5,173 bases of DNA from an uncultured Lachnospiraceae bacterium. GTDB taxonomy: Bacteria > Bacillota > Clostridia > Lachnospirales > Lachnospiraceae. The position numbers and the translations under genes were made by a program. The DNA lies in assembly GCA_947174985.1 (NCBI GenBank), contig CAMWLB010000233.1:1-5173 (forward strand). Reading direction: 5' to 3'. The notes below the pieces were generated by a model that did no database searches, was not told the DNA's origin, and saw only the letters and a program-made list of their open reading frames with translations. Each line of letters begins with the position of its first letter. Position 1 is the first letter of the stretch. Positions 1 to 5,173 of this stretch are shown here, piece after piece.

Positions 1-468
1 GATCCAAGCGCTGAGGAGTTGGCCGACATTGCTGATATGTCAGCAAATAGCTTTAAAAATCTGGTGATTGCAAAGCCGGTTATCGCTATGCTGTCCCATT
101 CAACAAAGGGCAGCGCAAAGCATGCACTGGTAGACAAGGTAGTTGAAGCGACAAAAATTGCGCAGGAGCAGTATCCGCACCTTGTACTGGACGGCGAACT
201 GCAGACCGATGCGGCGCTGGTTCCTTCCGTTGCCAAGTCAAAGGCTCCGGGCAGTCCGGTTGGGGGCAGGGCTAACATATTGATTTTCCCGAATCTGGAT
301 GCGGGCAATATCGGCTATAAGCTGGTGCAGAGACTGGGCGGCGCGGAAGCATATGGTCCCATGCTGCAGGGCATTGCAAAGCCGGTAAACGACTTGTCCC
401 GTGGCTGTTCATGGGAGGATATCGTAGGCGTAGTAGCCCTGACAGCAGTTCAGGCACAGCTTGTATAG
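1..468 (+). CDS. pta: Phosphate acetyltransferase, C-terminal part (5' end outside window)
   Basis: Phosphotransacetylase interconverts acetyl-CoA plus phosphate and acetyl phosphate plus CoA in the cytoplasm, and feeds acetate kinase. The reading frame is open from base 1, so this is the last 155 residues of a protein usually about 330 long; roughly 175 N-terminal residues lie upstream. Family motifs are clear: MLSHSTKGSA (residues 30-39 of the fragment), DGELQTDAALVP (64-75), KAPGSPVGGRAN (81-92), GNIGYKLVQRLGGAEAYGP (102-120) and NDLSRGCS (130-137). S133, R134 and D140 correspond to Ser309, Arg310 and Asp316 of the Methanosarcina thermophila enzyme, which act in CoA binding and catalysis. 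It ends in TAG 25 bases before ackA, so the two are surely co-transcribed. The TTG at base 19 is only an internal codon, not a start. The identification is very secure. Confidence 0.96.
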   Translation, partial: DPSAEELADIADMSANSFKNLVIAKPVIAMLSHSTKGSAKHALVDKVVEATKIAQEQYPHLVLDGELQTDAALVPSVAKSKAPGSPVGGRANILIFPNLDAGNIGYKLVQRLGGAEAYGPMLQGIAKPVNDLSRGCSWEDIVGVVALTAVQAQLV

Positions 469-493
469 TGATGGATAGAGAAAGGAAACGGAT

Positions 494-1690
494 ATGAATA
501 TATTAGTAATCAATTGCGGCAGCTCGTCCTTAAAGTTCCAGCTTATCAATGCAGAAAATGAAAAGCTGATTGCCAAGGGACTCTGCGAGAGAATCGGCAT
601 AGACGGAAGCAAAATTTCTTACACGCCTGACGGAGGTGAAAAAGAGGAGAGGGAAGTGCCCATGGGCAACCATACGGATGCGATCCGTCTTGTGCTGGAA
701 GCGCTGACCAATGAAAAGACCGGCGTGGTAAAGAGCCTTGCGGAAATCGGCGCGGTGGGGCATCGCATCGTGCACGGCGGAGAGAAGTTTGCAAAGTCCA
801 CAGTGATTGACAGTGAAGTGCTTACAGCGATAGAGGAGTGCAACGACCTTGCACCCCTGCACAATCCAGCCAACCTGATTGGTATCAATGCCTGCAAGGA
901 ACTGATGCCGGACACCCCCATGGTGGCGGTATTTGACACGGCGTTCCATCAGACCATGCCGGATAAGGCGTATATGTACGGTCTGCCCTATGAATATTAT
1001 GAAAAATACAAAATCAGAAGATACGGTTTCCACGGCACCAGCCATTCCTATGTGAGCAAGAGGGCGGCTGAAGTGCTGGGTAAGAAATACGAGGATTTAA
1101 AGATTATCGTATGTCATCTGGGCAACGGCGCCAGTATTTCCGCAGTTATGAACGGCAAATGCGTGGACACTTCCATGGGGCTGACTCCTTTAGAGGGACT
1201 TATCATGGGAACCCGCAGCGGCGATATCGACCCTGCCATCATTGAGTTTATCGCGCATAAGGAAGGCAAGTCCATTGATGAGATTATGTCTGTATTAAAT
1301 AAAAAATCCGGCGTGCTCGGGCTTTCCGACAATCTTTCCTCCGATTTCAGGGATTTGGAGGCAGGCTATCACGATGGCAATGCAAGAGCCATTAACACCA
1401 TGGAGACCTTTGCTTACAGAGTGGCCAAATACATCGGCGCATACACCGCAGCCATGAATGGTGTGGACGTTATCTGCTTTACGGCGGGTGTTGGAGAGAA
1501 CAGCGCCTTTATCCGCAGCATGATTTGCAACAATTATCTCGGCTATCTGGGTGTGAAGCTGGATGAGGAAGCCAACAAGAAGCGTGGAGAGGACATTGCG
1601 ATTTCCACGGCTGACAGCAGTACCACCGTTATGGTAATTCCTACCAACGAGGAGCTTGCCATTGCGAGAGAAACATACAGACTGGTATAA
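494..1690 (+). CDS. ackA: Acetate kinase
   Basis: Acetate kinase transfers phosphate from acetyl phosphate to ADP, giving acetate and ATP: the substrate-level phosphorylation step of acetate fermentation. The protein has 398 residues, the normal family length. It shows the ASKHA-fold phosphate motif NCGSSSLKF (7-15), GHRIVHGG (89-96), PLHNPAN (121-127), VFDTAFHQTMP (146-156), RRYGFHGTSH (175-184), HLGNGAS (208-214), MGTRSGDIDP (238-247) and AGVGENS (331-337). N7, R91, H123, D148, H180 and R241 fall at the same numbers as the catalytic residues of the M. thermophila enzyme. E386 in TNEE is the likely metal-binding glutamate (Glu384 there). The ATG is set by GAAAGGA at 480-486, seven bases upstream. 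It follows pta by 25 bases and is followed 13 bases later by a terminator, so it ends the operon. No internal promoter was seen in the short pta-ackA gap. Confidence 0.98.
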   Translation: MNILVINCGSSSLKFQLINAENEKLIAKGLCERIGIDGSKISYTPDGGEKEEREVPMGNHTDAIRLVLEALTNEKTGVVKSLAEIGAVGHRIVHGGEKFAKSTVIDSEVLTAIEECNDLAPLHNPANLIGINACKELMPDTPMVAVFDTAFHQTMPDKAYMYGLPYEYYEKYKIRRYGFHGTSHSYVSKRAAEVLGKKYEDLKIIVCHLGNGASISAVMNGKCVDTSMGLTPLEGLIMGTRSGDIDPAIIEFIAHKEGKSIDEIMSVLNKKSGVLGLSDNLSSDFRDLEAGYHDGNARAINTMETFAYRVAKYIGAYTAAMNGVDVICFTAGVGENSAFIRSMICNNYLGYLGVKLDEEANKKRGEDIAISTADSSTTVMVIPTNEELAIARETYRLV

Positions 1691-1703
1691 AATGCCGGTA
1701 TAG

Positions 1704-1730
1704 AAAAAGGGACGCATAGCGTCCCTTTTT
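1704..1730. terminator. Bidirectional intrinsic terminator between ackA and the convergent small gene
   Basis: A perfect 12-bp stem pairs 1704-1715 with 1719-1730 around a 3-base ATA loop. The core is GGGACGC/GCGTCCC, flanked by five A on the left and five T on the right. Because the A and T runs mirror each other, both strands read as a GC hairpin followed by U residues. It lies 13 bases after the ackA stop and 18 bases after the stop of the minus-strand gene, so it probably ends both transcripts. Confidence 0.93.
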
Positions 1731-1748
1731 GTGTTCAATGATAAAAAT

Positions 1749-1982
1749 TTATTTTATAAAGGTAAGTACGGCGAGTATGATGCCAATCAGTTCATAGATG
1801 CCAATCAGAAGGGCAACGATTCCACAGATGATGCCAACGATGGGAATCCTACTGATAAAACCTACAATAGCACCGAGTACTGCGGCAATTACAATGTAGA
1901 TTACAATCACCAAAATCAGGCTGACAACGTTGTTTTTGTCTACTTTTGCATTAAGCGGAAAATAAGGTGTTAATTTGTCCAT
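1749..1982 (-). CDS. Small hydrophobic membrane protein, function unknown
   Basis: This is a 77-residue protein I do not recognise as a named family. The ATG (1980-1982) is preceded on the minus strand by AAAGGAG with about eight bases between, and a good promoter lies just upstream; a much longer upstream extension of the same frame is open by chance. Residues 1-18 are polar with a mixed charge (four Lys, two Asp). Residues 19-42 form one clear membrane span. After a short SRIP turn (44-47), residues 48-76 are almost wholly hydrophobic and could be one long or two short spans broken near GIYE (61-64). Possible GxxxG helix-packing motifs occur at 37-41 and 50-54. A lone E64 sits in the last hydrophobic stretch, and the chain ends in Lys. 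No signal-peptide cleavage site or enzyme motif is visible. It is convergent to ackA and divergent from trpE, so context gives no functional hint; a small holin-like, stress or transporter-accessory role is possible but unsupported. Confidence 0.82.
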   Translation of the reverse strand: MDKLTPYFPLNAKVDKNNVVSLILVIVIYIVIAAVLGAIVGFISRIPIVGIICGIVALLIGIYELIGIILAVLTFIK

Positions 1983-2018
1983 GAGAAAGAATCTCCTTTC
2001 GTATTTGTGATATAATTG

Positions 2019-2047
2019 ATTATACTTCCAAATTATGTAAATTACAA
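2019..2047 (-). promoter_or_regulatory. Promoter of the small membrane protein gene
   Basis: On the minus strand, TTGTAA (2042-2047) is followed by a 17-base spacer and a perfect TATAAT (2019-2024). This fits a sigma-A type promoter and would start transcription near 2012, giving a leader of about 30 nt before the ATG at 1982. The -10 box is also the right half of the inverted repeat TATAAT-TG-ATTATA (2011-2024), which could be an operator or just AT-rich chance. No -35 box suits the forward-reading TATAAT at 2011-2016. Confidence 0.75.
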
Positions 2048-2096
2048 TGGTGAAAATTTGAACGGGAACAGATTGTGAGGATTTTGTAAAAAATTC

Positions 2097-2125
2097 TTGA
2101 CACACAATCGTGCTGGTAGTAATAT
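2097..2125 (+). promoter_or_regulatory. Promoter of the trp operon
   Basis: A perfect -35 box, TTGACA (2097-2102), is followed after 17 bases by TAATAT (2120-2125), a 4-of-6 match to the -10 consensus. TATGAT (2123-2128) is a closer match but would need a 20-base spacer. The region just upstream is AT-rich (2081-2095) and could act as an UP element. Transcription would begin near 2132, a few bases before the T-box leader. A 7-bp inverted repeat, GATTGTG (2071-2077) and CACAATC (2103-2109), brackets the -35 box. Confidence 0.75.
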
Positions 2126-2150
2126 GATAAAAAATAAATAGTGGTAAGAA

Positions 2151-2250
2151 ACCGATGATGTGGAGATAAAAACAGAACGTGCACTTACAGAGAGACCGGG
2201 AGGCTGAGAACCGGACAGAACGCAGGCTGTTAAATGGACCACGGAGGGCA
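2151..2250 (+). promoter_or_regulatory. T-box Stem I with UGG specifier loop
   Basis: GTGG (2160-2163) pairs with CCAC (2239-2242), and AACAG (2171-2175) pairs with CTGTT (2227-2231). Between these helices lies a 7-by-7 internal loop: AGATAAA on the left (2164-2170) and AAATGGA on the right (2232-2238). The right side carries the specifier TGG at 2235-2237, read by the CCA anticodon of tRNA-Trp. Below the loop, ATGA (2155-2158) faces GGA (2243-2245), as in the GA (kink-turn-like) motif of T-box Stem I. Further up, AGAGAGA (2189-2195) matches the AG-bulge signature, and CCGG (2196-2199) can close on CCGG (2211-2214) around the apical GGCTGAGAA loop. Confidence 0.88.
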
Positions 2251-2360
2251 TGGTGAACAGAAGTGGTTCTAAGTAGCTGTGACGTAAGGCATACGTTAGT
2301 TGCCAGGGATATGTTGGTATCCTGAAGAGTGCATTCATATGCTATGCATATGGGTGAAGC

Positions 2361-2396
2361 AAGGTGGCACCACGGGTGAATTGGTAACTCGTCCTT
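2361..2396 (+). promoter_or_regulatory. T-box antiterminator
   Basis: The conserved T-box sequence AGGTGGCACCACG begins at 2362. Helix A1 is AAGG (2361-2364) with CCTT (2393-2396). Helix A2 is ACG (2372-2374) with CGT (2390-2392). They flank the standard 7-base bulge TGGCACC (2365-2371). TGGC (2365-2368) pairs with the acceptor end of uncharged tRNA; its C requires a G at the discriminator position, which bacterial tRNA-Trp has. CCTT is also the foot of the terminator, so the two folds exclude each other. Confidence 0.92.
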
Positions 2397-2429
2397 GACA
2401 GATAGATGATATCTGTCAGGGATTTTTTT
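2393..2429 (+). terminator. T-box attenuator terminator
   Basis: CCTTGACAGATA (2393-2404) pairs with TATCTGTCAGGG (2410-2421) as a 12-bp stem with one G-T wobble and a 5-base loop GATGA. Seven T residues follow at 2423-2429 after one A. It should stop transcription about 85 bases before trpE unless tRNA-Trp stabilises the antiterminator. Confidence 0.94.
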
Positions 2430-2430
2430 G

Positions 2431-2473
2431 TGCTTGTAAACATGCAGCGGTTCCAAGCATCTAAGGCGAACCG
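2431..2473 (+). other. Possible H-type RNA pseudoknot in the trpE 5' leader
   Basis: TGCTTG (2431-2436) is perfectly complementary to CAAGCA (2454-2459), and CGGTTC (2448-2453) to GAACCG (2468-2473). The second helix starts inside the loop of the first, with no base between CGGTTC and CAAGCA, so the two 6-bp helices could stack as a classic pseudoknot with 11-nt and 8-nt loops. It would exist only in read-through mRNA and ends 28 bases before the trpE ribosome binding site. It does not cover that site. Chance complementarity cannot be excluded. Confidence 0.35.
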
Positions 2474-2513
2474 ATAAGTGCAAACACAAGACAGGCAGAA
2501 CGGGAGGCGCAGA

Positions 2514-4010
2514 GTGAAGCAGATGGAAACAGATAAAATGGAAATTTTTCCTGCAAAGGAGATGATTGACACGCTGATTGAGGGAGGACAGTACAATATC
2601 ATTCCTCTTTGGACGGAAATTTACGCGGATGCGGCGACGCCGATAGAGGTGTTAAGAAGATTAAAAAAAGTAAGCAGCCATGTTTTCCTCTTAGAGAGCG
2701 CGGAGGATAACAGGCACTTTGGAAGGTACACCTTTCTGGGATTTGACCCAAAGCTGGAAATTACATGCAGGGATGGAAAGGTGCAGATAGCGAAAAAGGG
2801 AGAGAAGTGGATACTGTATGACAATCCGGCAAAATGCGTGAGGGAACTGATACAGACATACAAAAGCCCCTATATAGAGGGACTTCCCGCTTTCAGCGGC
2901 GGTCTTGTCGGTTATTTTTCCTACGATTTTATCAAGTACAGTGAACCGGCGCTTGACTTGGACGCGAAGGATTCCGAACAGTTTGCGGACATAAACCTGA
3001 TGCTGTTTGACAAGCTAATCTGCTTTGACAACTACCGGCAGAAAATCCTGCTGATACAAAATGTAGACGCAGCACAGGCGCAAATAGATTACGATAAGGT
3101 GAAAAATGACCTTATGGAGCTTAAAAAACTGGTGCTTTTGGGGGAAAAGAAGGAAGAAGAGGGCTTTGCCCTGACATCGCCGTTCAGCCCATTGTTTACG
3201 GAAGAAGAATACTGCAGCATGGTGGAAAAGGCGAAACATTATATCAAGGAGGGCGATATTTTTCAGGTGGTGCTTTCCAACAGGCTGGAGGCAGAAATGG
3301 AAGGTAGCCTGCTGGATGTGTATCGGGTCTTGCGGACACAGAACCCCTCGCCCTACATGTTCTACTTTTCCGGCGCAGACGGCGAGATTGCCGGAGCAAG
3401 CCCGGAAACATTGGGGAAGCTGGAAGGCGAAAAGCTGTACACCTTTCCACTGGCCGGCACCCGAAGGCGGGGGAAGGACAGAGAGGAGGATGAGCAGCTT
3501 GAAGCGGAGCTTCTGCAGGACGAAAAGGAGCTTGCAGAGCACAATATGCTGGTAGATTTGGGAAGAAATGATATAGGAAAAATAAGTGAAATCGGGTCGG
3601 TACAGGTGGAAAAGTATATGAGCATACACAGGTTTTCCCATGTCATGCATATTGGCTCCACTGTATCAGGTAAAATCCGCAAAGACAAGGATGGTCTGGA
3701 TGCCGTGGAAGCAGTGCTGCCGGCGGGAACTCTTTCCGGCGCGCCGAAAATCCGTGCCTGTGAGATTATCAACGAACTGGAAGATAACAAGAGAGGGATT
3801 TACGGCGGCGCCATCGGCTATCTTTCCTTTACGGGAGGCATGGATACCTGCATTGCAATTCGATTGGCTTTTTCAAAAAACGGAAAGGTGTATGTGCGTG
3901 CCGGAGCTGGGATTGTGGCGGACAGCGTGCCCGAGAAGGAGTACAGGGAATGTATCCAGAAGGCGGCGGCAGTGGTAGGCGCCGCAGAGACGGCAAAGGG
4001 AGGGATTTGA
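2514..4010 (+). CDS. trpE: Anthranilate synthase component I
   Basis: TrpE makes anthranilate from chorismate, using ammonia passed from TrpG; it is the first committed step to tryptophan. I chose the GTG at 2514 (498 residues) because GGGAGG (2502-2507) lies six bases upstream. ATG 2523 is possible but has a 15-base gap, and GTG 2478 has only a weak AAGG. The N-terminal domain carries LLES (59-62), whose Ser belongs to the tryptophan feedback site, and NPSPYMF (277-283) completes it. The chorismate-binding domain shows GDIFQVVLSNR (247-257), GASPETL (294-300), PLAGTRRRG (312-320), EHNMLVDLGRND (342-353), the catalytic His in MHIGS (H379), PAGTLSGAPK (403-412), GGAIGYLSF (431-439) and RAGAGIVADS (462-471). 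These features and the Trp T-box separate it from PabB. The length is normal and no key motif is missing. MHIGS has Gly where I recall Val as usual. It leads the operon, one base before trpG. Confidence 0.97.
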   Translation: MKQMETDKMEIFPAKEMIDTLIEGGQYNIIPLWTEIYADAATPIEVLRRLKKVSSHVFLLESAEDNRHFGRYTFLGFDPKLEITCRDGKVQIAKKGEKWILYDNPAKCVRELIQTYKSPYIEGLPAFSGGLVGYFSYDFIKYSEPALDLDAKDSEQFADINLMLFDKLICFDNYRQKILLIQNVDAAQAQIDYDKVKNDLMELKKLVLLGEKKEEEGFALTSPFSPLFTEEEYCSMVEKAKHYIKEGDIFQVVLSNRLEAEMEGSLLDVYRVLRTQNPSPYMFYFSGADGEIAGASPETLGKLEGEKLYTFPLAGTRRRGKDREEDEQLEAELLQDEKELAEHNMLVDLGRNDIGKISEIGSVQVEKYMSIHRFSHVMHIGSTVSGKIRKDKDGLDAVEAVLPAGTLSGAPKIRACEIINELEDNKRGIYGGAIGYLSFTGGMDTCIAIRLAFSKNGKVYVRAGAGIVADSVPEKEYRECIQKAAAVVGAAETAKGGI

Positions 4011-4011
4011 C

Positions 4012-4578
4012 ATGATTTTACTGATAGACAATTATGACAGTTTTGCCTATAACGTATATCAGCTTATCGGAAGCGTTGAGCCGGATATCAAGGTGATTCG
4101 AAATGATGAAATGACGGTGGAGGAGATAGAACGGGAAAAGCCGGAGGCAATTGTGCTTTCGCCAGGCCCCGGAAGACCAGAGGCGGCGGGTGTATGCTGT
4201 GATGTGGTAAGCCGGCTTGCCGGTAGGGTAAAAATATTGGGAATCTGTCTGGGACATCAGGCAATCTGTCAGGTGTATGGTGCAAAAATCACATACGCGA
4301 AGAACCTGATGCACGGCAAGCAGTCCGAGGTGTTTACGGAGGCGGACAGCCGGCTTTTTGCCGGAATGGAAAGCAGCTTTTTGGTGGCAAGGTATCACTC
4401 GCTGGCGGCCGAGGAGCGCACGCTGCCGGACTGTCTGCGGGTAACGGCGCGGACGGCGGACGGTGAGGTGATGGCGGTGGAACACAGGGAATATCCGGTG
4501 TTTGGCGTACAGTTCCATCCGGAATCCGTGCTGACGCCGCAGGGAAAACAGATTATAGAAAATTTTATTAAAATTTAG
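4012..4578 (+). CDS. trpG: Anthranilate synthase component II (glutamine amidotransferase)
   Basis: TrpG is the class I glutamine amidotransferase that releases ammonia from glutamine for TrpE. The 188 residues include IDNYDSFAYN (5-14), the oxyanion-strand motif SPGPGRPEAAG (50-60), the nucleophile elbow GICLGHQA (77-84, Cys79), HGKQSEV (101-107), ARYHSL (126-131) and VQFHPES (166-172), with H169 and E171 completing the catalytic triad. The ATG is one base after the trpE stop, and its ribosome site AAAGGGAGGG (3995-4004) lies inside the end of trpE, which points to translational coupling and equal subunit amounts. It is a stand-alone domain, not fused to trpD as in E. coli. Homologues in some bacteria also serve p-aminobenzoate synthesis as PabA; the sequence alone cannot exclude this, but trp location favours TrpG. 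Confidence 0.96.
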   Translation: MILLIDNYDSFAYNVYQLIGSVEPDIKVIRNDEMTVEEIEREKPEAIVLSPGPGRPEAAGVCCDVVSRLAGRVKILGICLGHQAICQVYGAKITYAKNLMHGKQSEVFTEADSRLFAGMESSFLVARYHSLAAEERTLPDCLRVTARTADGEVMAVEHREYPVFGVQFHPESVLTPQGKQIIENFIKI

Positions 4579-4598
4579 AATGTGGGAGGAACAGAAAA

Positions 4599-5173
4599 AT
4601 GATTCAGGAAGCAATTATCAAACTGGCAAAGAAAGAAGATATCGGATATGAAATGGCAAAAACGGTGATGGATGAAATTATGAGCGGCGAAGCAACTGAC
4701 GTTCAGAAAGCGGCGTACTTAAGCGAGCTGTCCATGAAGGGAGAAACCATCGAGGAGATTACCGGTTCCGCAGAAGAGATGAGAAATCATGCCACTAAGC
4801 TGCCTTATGAGGGAGAAGCGCTGGAGATTGTGGGAACCGGCGGGGATGGCTCCAATTCCTTTAATATTTCCACGACAGCGGCGTTGGTGGTATCGGCAGC
4901 AGGCGTTCCCGTGGCAAAGCACGGAAACCGTGCGGCAAGCTCTAAATCGGGAGCGGCAGACGTGCTGGAGGCTTTGGGCGTAAACATTATGATTTCACCG
5001 GAAAGAAGCGCAGAGATTTTACGTGAAATCGGAATCTGTTTTTTGTTTGCACAAGGATATCACGGCGCTATGAAATATGTGGGTCCAATCAGAAAAGAAC
5101 TGGGTATCCGGACGGTTTTCAATATATTGGGCCCACTGACGAATCCGGCGAGGGCATCTTTGCAGCTTATGGG
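4599..5173 (+). CDS. trpD: Anthranilate phosphoribosyltransferase, N-terminal part (3' end outside window)
   Basis: TrpD joins anthranilate and PRPP to give phosphoribosyl-anthranilate, the second step of the pathway. The frame is open from ATG 4599 to the window end, giving 191 full codons of a protein usually about 335-345 long. The start follows GGGAGG (4584-4589) by nine bases and is 20 bases after the trpG stop. The helical N-terminal domain (1-70) is followed by GTGGDGSNSFNIST (79-92), the glycine-rich PRPP-binding loop and NIST phosphate contact. Next come KHGNRA (107-112), with the family's Lys-His pair, SGAADVLEALG (117-127), FAQGYHGAMK (150-159), with the conserved His, RTVFNILGPLTNPA (171-184) and QLMG at the cut. 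It is class III phosphoribosyltransferase-like, not the related pyrimidine nucleoside phosphorylase, because the KHGNR and GPLTNPA motifs fit TrpD. No defect is visible. Confidence 0.96.
   Translation, partial: MIQEAIIKLAKKEDIGYEMAKTVMDEIMSGEATDVQKAAYLSELSMKGETIEEITGSAEEMRNHATKLPYEGEALEIVGTGGDGSNSFNISTTAALVVSAAGVPVAKHGNRAASSKSGAADVLEALGVNIMISPERSAEILREIGICFLFAQGYHGAMKYVGPIRKELGIRTVFNILGPLTNPARASLQLM

Larger units (their letters stand above)
2145..2429 (+). promoter_or_regulatory. Tryptophan-specific T-box riboswitch (trp operon leader)
   Basis: This leader senses the charging of tRNA-Trp. Uncharged tRNA pairs with both the specifier codon and the antiterminator bulge and allows read-through into trpEGD; charged tRNA leaves the terminator to form. 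Stem I (about 2151-2250), a linker with small hairpins, the T-box antiterminator (2361-2396) and the terminator (2393-2429) occur in canonical order. In the linker, GAAC/GTTC (2255-2258/2266-2269) and TGACGT/ACGTTA (2280-2285/2293-2298) can pair. CATTCATATG (2332-2341) pairs with CATATGGGTG (2347-2356) as a 10-bp hairpin with two G-T wobbles, the likely Stem III. The 5' boundary is approximate. Specifier UGG and bulge base C both point to tRNA-Trp, which fits the genes downstream. The linker folds are less certain than the two ends. Confidence 0.95.

Noticed and set aside
1..6. GATC at the very start of the window, suggesting a clone-end restriction site.
   Set aside because: A GATC occurs often by chance and the pta frame reads straight through from base 1; there is nothing to distinguish a cloning edge from an arbitrary cut.
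530..1045. Long minus-strand open frame inside ackA (and others opposite trpE and trpG).
   Set aside because: These are shadows of strongly conserved genes on the plus strand, with no ribosome sites or recognisable domains.
1731..1973. Plus-strand open frame of 80 codons opposite the small membrane gene.
   Set aside because: It begins right after the ackA terminator with no promoter or RBS and has an Asn/Asp-rich composition typical of the antisense of a hydrophobic gene.
2011..2016. Forward-strand TATAAT as a promoter.
   Set aside because: The bases 17 upstream (1988-1993) show no -35 likeness, and the better trp promoter lies at 2097-2125.
2155..2169. Mini-ORF ATG ATG TGG AGA TAA in the trp leader, which could suggest a leader peptide with a Trp codon for ribosome-mediated attenuation.
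   Set aside because: It has no ribosome site, only one Trp codon, and it overlaps the GA motif and specifier loop of the T-box, which fully explain the bases.
1983..2489. Upstream extension of the minus-strand small-protein frame to a 246-residue protein.
   Set aside because: It would run through both promoters and the T-box, lacks a suitable ribosome site, and has a composition unlike the real 77-residue part, which has its own RBS and ATG.
2478..2513. Earlier GTG start for trpE, adding 12 residues.
   Set aside because: Only a weak AAGG lies upstream at 11 bases, the added residues are polar and not family-like, and the GTG at 2514 has GGGAGG at good spacing.

Overview
The window looks like chromosomal DNA from a low-to-mid GC Firmicute, most likely a Lachnospiraceae-type (Clostridium cluster XIVa) anaerobe. 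The reasons are strong GGAGG-type ribosome binding sites, a pta-ackA pair of clostridial type, a tryptophan T-box leader ahead of separate trpE-trpG-trpD genes, and protein sequences that read like gut clostridial homologues. The taxonomic call is inference from memory of these families, not from a search. All main genes look intact, and I see no mobile element, CRISPR array, rRNA or tRNA.

Layout: (1) 1-1730 is the end of an acetate-forming operon, with the C-terminal half of phosphate acetyltransferase (pta, cut by the window edge), then acetate kinase (ackA), then a strong symmetrical hairpin terminator. (2) 1749-1982 on the minus strand is a 77-residue, very hydrophobic membrane protein of unknown function, with its own RBS and a well-spaced promoter. 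It converges on ackA and shares the bidirectional terminator. (3) 1983-2513 is a 530-base regulatory region with no gene. It holds two divergent promoters, a complete tryptophan-specific T-box riboswitch with its terminator, and a spacer of about 85 nt before trpE that can fold as an H-type pseudoknot. (4) 2514-5173 is the start of the tryptophan operon: trpE, trpG (1-base gap) and trpD (20-base gap, cut by the window end).

How it works together: Pta and AckA convert acetyl-CoA to acetate and make ATP. TrpE and TrpG form anthranilate synthase (chorismate plus glutamine to anthranilate), and TrpD adds the phosphoribosyl group. Transcription of the trp genes should be set by the charging state of tRNA-Trp. 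The leader has a UGG specifier in an internal loop flanked by a GA motif, and a UGGC antiterminator bulge whose C matches the G discriminator base of bacterial tRNA-Trp. The antiterminator and terminator compete for the same CCUU. TrpE also keeps the LLES and NPSPYMF motifs linked to feedback inhibition by tryptophan, so control is predicted at both RNA and enzyme level.

Nothing here is clearly a new system. The items most worth a second look are the orphan small membrane protein with its own divergent promoter and the possible pseudoknot between the T-box terminator and trpE.
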